NCBI GenBank assembly: GCA_900766165.1
Contig: CAAFUK010000095.1
Span: 1 to 23,669, forward strand
DNA length: 23,669 bases
Origin: an uncultured Collinsella sp.
GTDB taxonomy: Bacteria > Actinomycetota > Coriobacteriia > Coriobacteriales > Coriobacteriaceae
Direction: 5' to 3'
In this document: positions 6,412-14,078 of the stretch, in pieces
Layout: each line of letters opens with the position of its first letter
Position numbering within the stretch: the first letter of the stretch is position 1
Translations under genes and position numbers: made by a program
Notes under the pieces: model-generated
The model's database searches: none
Told to the model about the DNA's origin: nothing
The model's input: only the letters and a program-made list of their open reading frames with translations

Positions 6412-6969
6412 ATGGTCGATCAGGAAAAAGTCGAGGCCGCCATTAAGCTGTTGCTTGAGGGCATAGGCGAGGACCCAACTCGGGAGGGCCTGCTGGAGAC
6501 CCCGGCGCGCGTTGCCCGTATGTATGGCGAAATCGCCGGCGGTATGGACCAGAGTGCCGAGGAGCACCTGTCCAAAACGTTTGCCGTCGCTTCGAACGAT
6601 TTGGTTATCGAGCGCGACATCACGTTCCACTCGCTGTGCGAACATCATCTGCTGCCGTTTTATGGCAAGGCTACCATTGGCTATATCCCCAACGGTCGTG
6701 TCGCAGGGCTCTCTAAGCTTGCTCGCACGGTTGAGGTTTATGCCCGCCGTCTGCAGCTGCAGGAGCAGCTGTGTGCGCAGGTTGCCGACGCCCTCATGGA
6801 TTATCTCGCTCCCCAGGGAGCGATTGTGTTCATGGAAGCTGAGCATATGTGCATGACTATGCGCGGCGTGCAAAAGCCCGGCACCAAGACCGTGACGCTC
6901 GCTCGCCGCGGCGTCTTTGAGACCGATCCGGCGCTCGAGGAGCGATTCTTTAGGATGCTGGGCCGCTAA
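6412..6969 (+). CDS. folE: GTP cyclohydrolase I
   Basis: The 185-residue enzyme converts GTP to 7,8-dihydroneopterin triphosphate, the entry step to tetrahydrofolate. The zinc ligands are visible as Cys76 and His79 in CEHHLLPF and Cys147 in HMCMTMRG. The 71-residue spacing between the cysteines equals that of Escherichia coli FolE (Cys110 and Cys181). The segment GYIPNGRVAGLSKLAR is also a family hallmark. The start ATG 6412 has GTGAGG five bases upstream. It is two bases from the HD-domain gene, so the two are probably translated together. Confidence 0.97.
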   Translation: MVDQEKVEAAIKLLLEGIGEDPTREGLLETPARVARMYGEIAGGMDQSAEEHLSKTFAVASNDLVIERDITFHSLCEHHLLPFYGKATIGYIPNGRVAGLSKLARTVEVYARRLQLQEQLCAQVADALMDYLAPQGAIVFMEAEHMCMTMRGVQKPGTKTVTLARRGVFETDPALEERFFRMLGR

Positions 6970-6971
6970 CC

Positions 6972-7553
6972 ATGAGAGTCGTCAACGACTTTACATCGAA
7001 GACCGATGAGGGAACGCCGCGTCGCGGCTTTATGGCTTCGGGCCTGGCCCCCTTTGGTGCCATGCCTCGCATTGATTACATTTGTGCCAACGGGCTGTTC
7101 CGGCGGCACCTGGGCAACATTGCACAGTTGGAATCGGGTCGCATCTTCTGCCGTCACGGTATTGACCATCTGCTCGATGTCGCTCGCATTATGTGGATTA
7201 AGAATCTCGAGGAAGATCTCGAGTTTGACCGCGAGGTCATCTACGCCACGGCACTTCTTCACGATATCGGCAAAGATGAACAGTATGAATCGGGTATATC
7301 CCATGATGTTGCAAGCGAACGCGTCGCTGATGCAATTCTCGGCGGCATGCCTGATGACGTGGCGTTTGAGCCGGCCGATGCCGCAGCCATTAAGACGGCC
7401 ATTCTGGGCCATCGAAAGCTGCGCGTGAACAGCCAACCGCTTGAGCGTCTGCTCTATGCAGCCGACAAAGCGTCGCGCGCCTGCTTTGCATGCCCCGCGC
7501 GCAATGCTTGCAACTGGAGCGACGATAAAAAGAACCTGTCGATTCGCGTGTAG
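6972..7553 (+). CDS. HD-domain phosphohydrolase in the folate cluster
   Basis: A 193-residue soluble protein. The metal-binding residues of the HD superfamily appear in order: His in RHGIDHLLDVAR, the His-Asp pair in LLHDIGKDE, His in SHDVAS and Asp in YAADKASR. The C-terminus has a cysteine cluster, CFACPARNAC (C-x2-C-x5-C), that could hold a metal. The gene lies between folE and folB with a 2-base gap to folE. The step joining their reactions is removal of the triphosphate from dihydroneopterin triphosphate, so that is an attractive but unproven role. Other nucleotide phosphohydrolase activities are equally possible. No good ribosome site precedes ATG 6972. Coupling from folE is likely, and ATG 7032 is a less likely alternative. 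Confidence 0.85.
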   Translation: MRVVNDFTSKTDEGTPRRGFMASGLAPFGAMPRIDYICANGLFRRHLGNIAQLESGRIFCRHGIDHLLDVARIMWIKNLEEDLEFDREVIYATALLHDIGKDEQYESGISHDVASERVADAILGGMPDDVAFEPADAAAIKTAILGHRKLRVNSQPLERLLYAADKASRACFACPARNACNWSDDKKNLSIRV

Positions 7554-7596
7554 TTAGTTTGCGCGGTCGGGGTTCTAAACGAAGGAGACGATCGCG

Positions 7597-8082
7597 ATGA
7601 ATAACAAAAAACTGCCCGAGAATGCAACCAAAACTGAAGGTGCCGAGCTCGCACGCCGTGGAAGGGGCGAAATATCCACCGCAACGGCGGTGCCCCACGT
7701 GAGCTATGACGATCTGCGCCATGCCGATCGCATTACTATCGACGGTCTCGAGGTCTTTGCCAACCACGGCGTGTATCCCGAAGAGAACGCGCTGGGCCAG
7801 AAGTTCATCGTGTCCTTGGTGCTCTATGCCGACCTGCGTGCAGCGGGGGAGCACGATAACCTGGACGCCTCGATTGACTACGGCTCGGTGTGCCACGATG
7901 TCGATGGCTATCTGCGCGAGCATACGTTTAAGCTCATCGAGGCGGCAGCCGAGGGGACAGCCCAGATGCTGCTGCGCCGCTATCCCTCGCTGCTTGGTGT
8001 GCGCATAAAGCTCGATAAGCCGTGGGCTCCTGTTGGCCTGCCCCTGGCAAGTTGCGGTGTCGAGATCGAGCGCGTGCGCTAA
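7597..8082 (+). CDS. folB: Dihydroneopterin aldolase, with N-terminal extension
   Basis: FolB cleaves 7,8-dihydroneopterin to 6-hydroxymethyl-7,8-dihydropterin and glycolaldehyde. The core begins near residue 46 (DRITIDGLEVFANHGVYPEE), with the catalytic Glu at 62/63 and the catalytic Lys141 in KLDKPWAP. The protein has 161 residues, about 40 more than typical. The extra residues form a polar, charged N-terminal tail (MNNKKLPENATKTEG) with no match I know. The start is firm because GAAGGAG (7581-7587) lies 9 bases before ATG 7597. The usual partners folP and folK are not beside it. The next gene is convergent, 6 bases away. Confidence 0.93.
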   Translation: MNNKKLPENATKTEGAELARRGRGEISTATAVPHVSYDDLRHADRITIDGLEVFANHGVYPEENALGQKFIVSLVLYADLRAAGEHDNLDASIDYGSVCHDVDGYLREHTFKLIEAAAEGTAQMLLRRYPSLLGVRIKLDKPWAPVGLPLASCGVEIERVR

Positions 8083-8088
8083 TCGGTT

Positions 8089-8865
8089 CTAATACGTCTC
8101 TATGGGTGGCTGTTTGAGCCGCTGTGATAGCGCTCTATTGTTGGGGCAGTACATGTCGAGCAGGGCGTGAAACCGATGATTGTGGCTTGGCTCGAGCAGG
8201 TGGACGAGCTCGTGGGCAACAACCATGTCGAGGCATTCGACGGGGTAGGCGGCAAGTTCTCGTGCGATGCGAACGGCTCCGGTCTTGGGCGTGCATGATC
8301 CCCAACGCGTTTTCATGCTGCGTACGGAAACGCGGGAAACGGCGACACCCATTGCGATTTCGTATGTGCGCACCATATCGCGCAGCGCCGTGGTGACCTC
8401 GGATGCATAGAGCTGGTCGATGCGGGTCTGGAGCTCGTCGGACGTTAGGCCGTCGAGGATTGCGCGCCGCTTGGCCTGTGGGCCTTCGTCCGATTCGTCG
8501 GTACCCATAAAGCTTGCGAAGGTGGCCTGCTTGGGCCGCGGCGCGGGTGATGCAAAGTTGTGATCGAGTGCGTCCTGTACCGTGATGGGCTTGCCCCAAA
8601 GTGCAATGATGAACGAGGGACTGAGTGGCTCTCGCGCCGCCGCCTGACGTTGCTCGCGCTGGGCAAGTCGGCTGACAATCCAGGCGCTGTTGCGCTTCAC
8701 AAATGCCTCGATGCGCTCGCGGCTGGCGCCGAGCGGTGCGCTGGCGTGGACCTCACCGCTTGATGTGACGCGTAGGTTGAAGTTTTTGACGCGCTTTTTG
8801 GTAACGACGACGGAGATGGGCGTCCCATCCGGCCGGGATACAGAAATCGTAAACTGCTGCGTCAA
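8089..8865 (-). CDS. YgjP-like zinc metallopeptidase domain protein
   Basis: A protein of about 258 residues of the YgjP/DUF45 group, whose members have an M48-like zinc site. Near the C-terminus are the family's WGSC segment (KTRWGSCTPKTG) and the zinc motif HELVHLLEPSHNHRFHALL, that is HExxH followed by further histidines. There is no membrane segment, so it is probably cytoplasmic. The substrate is unknown for the family. I place the start at TTG 8865, because GAAGGA lies six bases upstream on the reverse strand. The longer frame to 8928 would put the start inside a strong hairpin without a ribosome site. It follows the M19 dipeptidase gene on the same strand and is probably co-transcribed with it. 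Confidence 0.85.
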   Translation of the reverse strand: MTQQFTISVSRPDGTPISVVVTKKRVKNFNLRVTSSGEVHASAPLGASRERIEAFVKRNSAWIVSRLAQREQRQAAAREPLSPSFIIALWGKPITVQDALDHNFASPAPRPKQATFASFMGTDESDEGPQAKRRAILDGLTSDELQTRIDQLYASEVTTALRDMVRTYEIAMGVAVSRVSVRSMKTRWGSCTPKTGAVRIARELAAYPVECLDMVVAHELVHLLEPSHNHRFHALLDMYCPNNRALSQRLKQPPIETY

Positions 8866-8887
8866 AAGCGGTCCTTCAGATTGGGGA

Positions 8888-8923
8888 CGGGCCGGCATGT
8901 CGACCGTTCGGCATGCCGGCCCG
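8888..8923 (-). other. Intercistronic hairpin between dipeptidase and metallopeptidase genes
   Basis: A perfect 12-bp stem CGGGCCGGCATG/CATGCCGGCCCG encloses a 12-nt loop. It follows the dipeptidase stop by 16 bases and precedes the metallopeptidase ribosome site by about 10. No T run follows on either strand, so a role in mRNA stability or partial polarity is more likely than termination. Confidence 0.65.
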
Positions 8924-8939
8924 CTCAAGGGATGTGAAA

Positions 8940-9953
8940 TTAATAACGCTCAAAGAAGGCAAGCGCGTTGTCACTGCAGAGCTTCTGCATCACGGTCTTG
9001 CCAAAATGCTTGGAAAGCATGTTCTGGAACTCGGGCATCTTGCTGGCATCGGAGAGGAAAGCAGGCACCGTGGCGCCGTCCCAGTCGCCGCCGAGCGCGA
9101 TGACGTCCTCGCCCCCCAGGTCGAGCCAGTGCTCGATATGTGCCGCCAGCTGGTCGAAGGTGACGTCTGCGGCGGTCTTGTCGGTTACGTCGTTGGATAG
9201 GAACTCGCTGCAGTAGTTGAGGCCGACGATGCCACCCATGTCGCGAATGGTGCGGAACTGGTCGTCGGTAAGGTTGCGTTTGACGCCGCAAACCGCACGG
9301 GAGTTGGAGTGGCTGGCGACGAAGGGGCGCGTGGCGTGGGTGACAACCTCGTCAAAGCACTCATCGTTGAGGTGGGAGACGTCGAGTACCATGCCGGCGT
9401 GCTCCATCTGCGTAAGTGCCTCGATGCCGGCGGCGGTGAGGCCGGCGTGGGTATCGTGCCCGCTCGCGAGCGGTCCCTGCGCGTTCCAGCTGAGTGATGA
9501 CATGAGTACGCCCAGGCTCTTGAGTACCTCGATCAGCGCGGGGTCCTCGGCAAAGAACGTGGCGTTTTCGATGGTGTGGATGCAGGCGACCTTGCCGTCT
9601 TTGAGCGCAGGGCGAATGTCAGCGGCGCTGCGTACGTTGACCATGCGGTCGTGGTTGAGCATTGCCTGGCCGCTCATGTGCGCCATGATCTGCGCCTGGA
9701 AGCGCGCGGCGTGGGCGGTGGGAATCTCGTCGGGGACAAACGTGGCGAAGCACTGTGCCCACGGCGTGTTGCCGATCTTTGCGAGCGAGATGGCGCAGGC
9801 GTTGCCCTCGATGAGGTCGAAATCTTGCGGATGCGTTTCGTCGCCGGGGAAATAACCGTCGGTGCCGGCGGTAAAGCGCAGGTCGAGATCGAGCGTGGCC
9901 CAGCCGATGCGGTCGGCGGTGTCGCAGTGTAGATCAAATACGGGATATGCCAT
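8940..9953 (-). CDS. Membrane dipeptidase family (peptidase M19) protein
   Basis: This 337-residue enzyme resembles renal dipeptidase, a binuclear zinc enzyme that hydrolyses dipeptides and in bacteria often D-amino-acid dipeptides. The metal ligands are seen in DLHCDTAD near the N-terminus, the bridging Glu in HTIENATF, and histidines in LDVSHLND and ASHSNSRA. WDG and the C-terminal NALAFFERY are also usual. There is no signal peptide, so it acts in the cytoplasm despite the family name. The start ATG 9953 is preceded on the reverse strand by GGAGGA. A longer frame to 9983 has no such site. It diverges from the FKBP isomerase gene. Confidence 0.95.
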   Translation of the reverse strand: MAYPVFDLHCDTADRIGWATLDLDLRFTAGTDGYFPGDETHPQDFDLIEGNACAISLAKIGNTPWAQCFATFVPDEIPTAHAARFQAQIMAHMSGQAMLNHDRMVNVRSAADIRPALKDGKVACIHTIENATFFAEDPALIEVLKSLGVLMSSLSWNAQGPLASGHDTHAGLTAAGIEALTQMEHAGMVLDVSHLNDECFDEVVTHATRPFVASHSNSRAVCGVKRNLTDDQFRTIRDMGGIVGLNYCSEFLSNDVTDKTAADVTFDQLAAHIEHWLDLGGEDVIALGGDWDGATVPAFLSDASKMPEFQNMLSKHFGKTVMQKLCSDNALAFFERY

Positions 9954-10073
9954 GGTTCCTCCGGTTGCAGCGTTTCTTTGCAAACTGTCATTGAATTGTA
10001 TGACTAGGGTATAGTTAGCGCCATATGTTCATGGCGGCCCGCGTTGTGCGCCGCCCTTATTACGGAGGTTACC

Positions 10074-10502
10074 ATGTCCAACCAGGGCAAGAAGGTCAAG
10101 ACCCATTATCGCGGCACGCTCGACGACGGCACGCAGTTCGATAGCTCCTACGATCGCGGCGAGCCGCTGGAGTTCACCTGCGGTGCCGGTCAGATGATCA
10201 AGGGCTTCGACGCCGCTGTTGTCGACATGCAGGTGGGCGAGAAGAAGACCGTGCACATTCCTGCTGCCGATGCCTACGGCGAGCACAATCCTGAGATGGT
10301 TATGACCTTCCCGGCCGAGCAGGTTCCCAACATCGAGCAGATCGAGAAGGGCATGAAGCTCTTCCTGTCCACGCCGAGCGGTATGCCCGTCCCCGCCGTC
10401 GTCATTGACGTGACGCCCGAGGCTGTGACGCTCGACGCCAACCACGAGCTGGCCGGCAAGGACCTCAACTTTGATATCGAGCTCGTCGAGGTCGAGGGTT
10501 AG
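10074..10502 (+). CDS. SlyD-like FKBP-type peptidyl-prolyl isomerase
   Basis: A 142-residue cytoplasmic isomerase and chaperone. The FKBP core appears as VKTHYRGTLDDGTQFDSS and GAGQMIKGFDAAV. An insert-in-flap region follows (roughly residues 65-120, from ADAYGEHNPEM), and the chain ends in the SlyD-like stretch LDANHELAGKDLNFDIELV. It lacks the His/Cys-rich metal-binding tail of enterobacterial SlyD. The start ATG 10074 has ACGGAGG upstream. A -10-like TATAGT lies at 10010-10015, but no clear -35 is seen. The UreE-like gene follows after three bases, suggesting joint expression and perhaps a shared role in nickel handling. Confidence 0.93.
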   Translation: MSNQGKKVKTHYRGTLDDGTQFDSSYDRGEPLEFTCGAGQMIKGFDAAVVDMQVGEKKTVHIPAADAYGEHNPEMVMTFPAEQVPNIEQIEKGMKLFLSTPSGMPVPAVVIDVTPEAVTLDANHELAGKDLNFDIELVEVEG

Positions 10503-10505
10503 AGT

Positions 10506-11084
10506 ATGCCTGAACGCTTGGTTTCGACGACATGCTTGGGAAATCTCAACGATCCGTCCTATGAACTCCTGCTTCGCCGGGAGCTGGGCGGTGTCTTTGA
10601 GGTCGATGAGCTGCTGCTCGATTGGGACCAGGCCGATGTATGTGCGTTTGTGGGCGCGACGGAGCTGGGGCGCACGGTCGATGTTCGGCTGGATACTGCC
10701 GACGGCGGTCGTCTTGCCGATGGCGGCGTGCTCGCCATTGACCGTTCGGGCATGGTGCCCGTGGCGGTTGTCGTGCGCCTGCGCAGCGCCGAGGTTTATT
10801 TGGTCGAAGTCGACCGCATGGATCCGATTGCGCTCGCGCATGCGTGCTGGGAGATCGGCAACATGCATGCGCCGCTCTTCCGGGGCGACTCGGACGAGCA
10901 TACCGTGCGCATGTATACGCCGGTGCAGCCTGTTTTGGGCCGCATGCTCCGGGGTGTCGAGGGTGTTCGGCTCTCGGTGGTCACACGCGAGCTCGATGCC
11001 AGCCGACGCTTTGCGTCGAGTGCGGCGGAGGTCGTCGTGAGCATGGCTCCCGACTTTACCATCGTAAAAAAGACGCGCGGCTAA
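10506..11084 (+). CDS. UreE-like metallochaperone (orphan)
   Basis: A 192-residue protein. Residues 110-126 read IALAHACWEIGNMHAPL, closely resembling the conserved C-terminal domain of UreE nickel chaperones (Klebsiella: MLAKACYALGNRHVPL). The metal-binding histidine is present as His121. The preceding part (about 50-100) has the beta-rich pattern of the UreE N-terminal domain. There is no His-rich tail. UreE delivers nickel to urease, but no urease gene is in the window. It begins three bases after the SlyD-like gene. In enterobacteria SlyD takes part in nickel delivery to hydrogenase, so this pair may serve another nickel enzyme. The family call rests on recall of the motif. The function is inference. 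Confidence 0.75.
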   Translation: MPERLVSTTCLGNLNDPSYELLLRRELGGVFEVDELLLDWDQADVCAFVGATELGRTVDVRLDTADGGRLADGGVLAIDRSGMVPVAVVVRLRSAEVYLVEVDRMDPIALAHACWEIGNMHAPLFRGDSDEHTVRMYTPVQPVLGRMLRGVEGVRLSVVTRELDASRRFASSAAEVVVSMAPDFTIVKKTRG

Positions 11085-11167
11085 GCGCGCGTATGCGCAA
11101 GACGGGCTTTGAGGGGCGACCAATCAAAGTCCGTCTTGCTGTTGATAAGAGGCTTTGGGGGAAGCAT

Positions 11168-11965
11168 ATGGGTCTTGAGGGAATCAAGCTGATCGCCTGC
11201 GATTTGGACGGCACTTTGCTGCATCCGGGGGAGCGCGAGCCGCGTTCCGAGGCCTTTGAGCTCATCGATGAACTGCATCGTCGCGGTATCGTGTTTATGC
11301 CGGCGAGCGGCCGTCAATATGCGAGCTTGCGCTATCTGTTTGCCCCGGTGGCCGATGAGCTCGCCTATGTATGCGAAAACGGAGCCCTGGTGATGAGCGA
11401 GGGGCGTGCCGTTGTCAAGCGTTCCATGGAGCGTAGCCTTGCTATGGATATCGCGAATGCCGTGGTTGCGTATCCCCATGCCGACGTGACACTTTCGTGC
11501 GAGGGACACCTCTACACCATGAGCGGCAACGATGCGTTCGTCGACCATTTGCGCTATGAGGTCCACTGCGATGTGGCGGTGGTCGACCGTCCCGAGGACA
11601 TCGACGAGGACGTCATTAAGATTGCGTTTCAAACGCCCGAGACAGAGCAGCCGGCGGCGTTGGAGTATTTTGCGCGTCGCTTTAGCGACCGGGTCGATGT
11701 GATGACGTCGGGAACCGAATGGACCGACTTTATCGGCTTTGATTCGGGCAAGGGGTCCGCGCTTGCCGATTATGGTCGCGCGCTGGGGATCTCACCTAAC
11801 GAAATGGTGGCGTTTGGCGATAACGAAAACGACCGCGACATGCTCAACGTGGTGGGCCATCCCTATCTGATGGAGAGCTGCAATCCCAGCATGCGCGGTG
11901 TCAATGACCGTGTCCGTTACGTGCACACGGTCGAAGAAGAACTGCGCCGTCTGCTCGCCGAGTAG
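11168..11965 (+). CDS. HAD-superfamily phosphatase, Cof type
   Basis: A 265-residue cytoplasmic hydrolase. Motif I is CDLDGTLL at residues 11-18, with the nucleophile Asp and acid/base Asp. Motif II is PASGRQYAS. Lys of motif III lies in FDSGKGSAL, and motif IV is AFGDNENDRDML. The cap between motifs II and III is of the C2B type typical of Cof-like sugar-phosphate, FMN and pyridoxal-phosphate phosphatases. The substrate cannot be told from sequence. ATG 11168 follows GGGGGAAG. The frame extends upstream but without a ribosome site. It probably continues the preceding unit, 83 bases after the UreE-like gene. Confidence 0.9.
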   Translation: MGLEGIKLIACDLDGTLLHPGEREPRSEAFELIDELHRRGIVFMPASGRQYASLRYLFAPVADELAYVCENGALVMSEGRAVVKRSMERSLAMDIANAVVAYPHADVTLSCEGHLYTMSGNDAFVDHLRYEVHCDVAVVDRPEDIDEDVIKIAFQTPETEQPAALEYFARRFSDRVDVMTSGTEWTDFIGFDSGKGSALADYGRALGISPNEMVAFGDNENDRDMLNVVGHPYLMESCNPSMRGVNDRVRYVHTVEEELRRLLAE

Positions 11966-12041
11966 GTTTTCGGGACATACCTAGAAATGTGCTGTTTGCT
12001 GTAGCGGATGGGCAAGTAGATTTGCAGGCATGTCTCAAAGA

Positions 12042-12422
12042 CTACTGGCAGTTGGGGCAGAGTCCCTCAAAGATGGTGTAGTGCGAGGTGACGTTCCAGC
12101 CGATTTGCTCGGATGCCCTGGCGTCGAGCTGGGTATCGAAGGGGAGTGGCACGTCGATGACGCGGCTGCACGAGGTGCAGATGATATGCGCATGCGGCTC
12201 GATGGTGCGATCGAAGCGACTCCCGCCCGGCGTCTTGATCGAGAGGATTTCTCCGGCATCTGCCAAGAGATTGAGATTGCGGTAGACCGTGCCGCGGCTG
12301 ATCTTGTCATCCTGTTCGCGCACGGCGTTGTAGATTTCGTCAGCGGTGGGATGGTTATAGCTTTGGCGCACGGCGTCAAGAACCAGCTTTCGCTGCCTGG
12401 TATTCCTTCTTTGCACCGCCAT
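12042..12422 (-). CDS. perR: PerR-type Fur-family repressor
   Basis: A 126-residue metal-dependent repressor. The winged helix covers roughly residues 5-75 (TRQRKLVLDAV, HPTADEIYNAV, TVYRNLNLL). Two CxxC pairs, CTSC and CPNC, form the structural zinc site. The regulatory metal ligands of Bacillus subtilis PerR (His37, Asp85, His91, His93, Asp104) align with His in NHPTADEIY, Asp in SRFD, both His of PHAHIIC and Asp in RVIDV. The Asp at the last position is the feature that separates PerR from Fur and Zur. It would sense peroxide by iron-catalysed oxidation. It stands 61 bases after the acylphosphatase gene. TTAG-N9-CTAA, overlapping an extended -10-like TGCTAAATA, may be its promoter/operator. 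Confidence 0.88.
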   Translation of the reverse strand: MAVQRRNTRQRKLVLDAVRQSYNHPTADEIYNAVREQDDKISRGTVYRNLNLLADAGEILSIKTPGGSRFDRTIEPHAHIICTSCSRVIDVPLPFDTQLDARASEQIGWNVTSHYTIFEGLCPNCQ

Positions 12423-12483
12423 GCGCCTCGCCTCTTTTCTATTAACGGTCGTAGGTAAATGATACCGTATTTAGCACACAATA

Positions 12484-12894
12484 CTAATAATGAGGACTGA
12501 AACCGTCTTCATTGGCAAGTGGGGTTCGGACCTGGGCGTCTACGAGGCGAAAACGCGTTCCCATGCGCTCGTAGGAGGCATGAAGCGCCTCGAGATGAGA
12601 TAGGATGCTTGCCGGAGCTCCCTGTATCTCCATCTCGACTGAGCCGTCTTCCATGTTACGCACCCAGCCGGTGAGTGCGCGTGCCTGCGCGAGGTTGGTG
12701 TTGGTAAAGCGAAAACCAACACCCTGGACTTGCCCCGCCCAGCGCAGGAAATAGCGCAGGGGAGTGTCTTGAGTGGCCTCGTCGCTTGCGAGCACAGTAA
12801 GCCTGCGGCGCAGCTCGAGCTCGACGTTTGATGGTTTTTGAGGCTCTCGACTGCCGCCGGTGACGCCCGAGAAAAGCTTGTCGAAAAAACCCAT
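12484..12894 (-). CDS. Acylphosphatase with N-terminal extension
   Basis: The 136-residue protein carries an acylphosphatase domain from about residue 46 (RYFLRWAGQVQGVGFRFT). The catalytic Arg is in GFRF and the catalytic Asn in GWVRNMEDGSVE. The enzyme hydrolyses carboxyl-phosphate bonds. The first 45 residues (MGFFDKLFSGVTGGSREP...) are extra compared with the usual 90-100-residue enzyme and could be a short amphipathic anchor plus linker. It begins two bases after the stop of the Gfo/Idh/MocA gene with no clear ribosome site of its own, so translation is probably coupled. Confidence 0.9.
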   Translation of the reverse strand: MGFFDKLFSGVTGGSREPQKPSNVELELRRRLTVLASDEATQDTPLRYFLRWAGQVQGVGFRFTNTNLAQARALTGWVRNMEDGSVEMEIQGAPASILSHLEALHASYERMGTRFRLVDAQVRTPLANEDGFSPHY

Positions 12895-12896
12895 CG

Positions 12897-14003
12897 CTAT
12901 GCCTGCTTGTTAGAGTCAGCGGGGAAGGCGATACCCGCCTGCTGACGCACGGCATCCATGATGCGCAGCGAGACGAGCGTGACATCGCGGTAGTGGCCAA
13001 GCTCGTGGCGTCCCGCCGGGGTCTCCCAAATCTCTTCCTTGACGTTATCGATGCCGCCGATGGCGGCGATAAAGTCTGCGAGTTCGTATTCCATAGTGTT
13101 GCTCGATTTGGGCAGGTCGAGCACGCGGCCGTTGTCGCCCTGTTCGCGCAGTGTCTCGGTCGCCGAGCCGCGTACGACGTCGCCGCGATAGTCGATGCGG
13201 ACGTTGCGGGGCGTGGACAGATGGTCGATCTGGATAGTGCCACGCTCGCCTTCGATCTGCGAGGGCAGCAGGTCATTCGTAATTTTGGAGTGCGCGAGCT
13301 CGACGGAGATACGGCCACCGCCGTAGCTGGCGAGGATGGAGCCACAGCCGTCGATGGGGCCGTGCGTGAGCTGTCGCGTGGTGGGGTCGAGCAGGGTAGT
13401 CATGCTCGTAAGGCCGGAGGGCATGCCGAAAATCTCGACCATGGGCTCGACGGTGTAGACGCCAATGTCCATGAGGGAACCCGAGGCCATATTGCAGTCG
13501 AAGATATTGGTGGCGTGTCCCGCGAGAATCTCGTTGTAGCGCGAGGAATATTTGCCAAAGCGCAATGAGGCGCGGCGGATGGGGGCGATCTCACCCAGGG
13601 CGTCCTCGATGGCGTGGAAAGCGGGGTCATGGAGGGGGCGCATGGCCTCGAGGGCTACGACGCCCGCCGCCTCGGCTGCGCGAAAGACCTCGAACGCCTG
13701 TGCCTCGGTGGCACAAAAAGGCTTTTCGACGATAACGTGCTTGCCGCCGGTGATACAGGCGAGCGCCTGCTCGTAGTGGAGCGCATTGGGGCTGCCGATG
13801 TAGACGGCGTCGACGTCGGCAGCGGACGCAAGCTCGTCAAGTGCGGTGAAGTTACGCTCGCCACCATGCTTAGCGGTGAAGGCGGCGCCGCGATCTGCAT
13901 CGCGCGAGAGCGTGCCCACAAACGCAGCTTGGTCGTTGGCGTTGACGACCTGGATAAAGTCGTCGGTAATCATGGATGTGCCGATGGTCGCTATACGCAG
14001 CAT
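12897..14003 (-). CDS. Gfo/Idh/MocA-family NAD(P)-dependent oxidoreductase
   Basis: A 368-residue protein with an N-terminal Rossmann fold (MLRIATIGTSMITDDF) that departs slightly from the usual GxGxxG, having Ser-Met where Gly is common. EKP follows in HVIVEKPFCAT, the Lys-Pro signature of the family, and a GFO/IDH C-terminal domain follows (GSLMDIGVYTVEPM). Members oxidise or reduce sugars, inositols and related polyols. The substrate is unknown. GAGGGGG lies five bases before ATG on the reverse strand. It leads the acylphosphatase gene. A second, clearly different member of the family lies at 21424-22443. Confidence 0.92.
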   Translation of the reverse strand: MLRIATIGTSMITDDFIQVVNANDQAAFVGTLSRDADRGAAFTAKHGGERNFTALDELASAADVDAVYIGSPNALHYEQALACITGGKHVIVEKPFCATEAQAFEVFRAAEAAGVVALEAMRPLHDPAFHAIEDALGEIAPIRRASLRFGKYSSRYNEILAGHATNIFDCNMASGSLMDIGVYTVEPMVEIFGMPSGLTSMTTLLDPTTRQLTHGPIDGCGSILASYGGGRISVELAHSKITNDLLPSQIEGERGTIQIDHLSTPRNVRIDYRGDVVRGSATETLREQGDNGRVLDLPKSSNTMEYELADFIAAIGGIDNVKEEIWETPAGRHELGHYRDVTLVSLRIMDAVRQQAGIAFPADSNKQA

Positions 14004-14078
14004 GTATCCCCCTCGTGCCGTTCGGTTTACAGGATGAGTGTAGCGCGAGGGGACAGGAAATAGCGTGCGAAAACGCCG

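Noticed and set aside
8888..8923. Hairpin as a transcription terminator
   Set aside because: The stem is strong, but neither strand has a T tract after it.
8866..8928. Upstream starts for the YgjP-like protein at 8928 or 8898
   Set aside because: Both lie in or next to the intercistronic hairpin and lack a ribosome site. TTG 8865 is preceded by GAAGGA.
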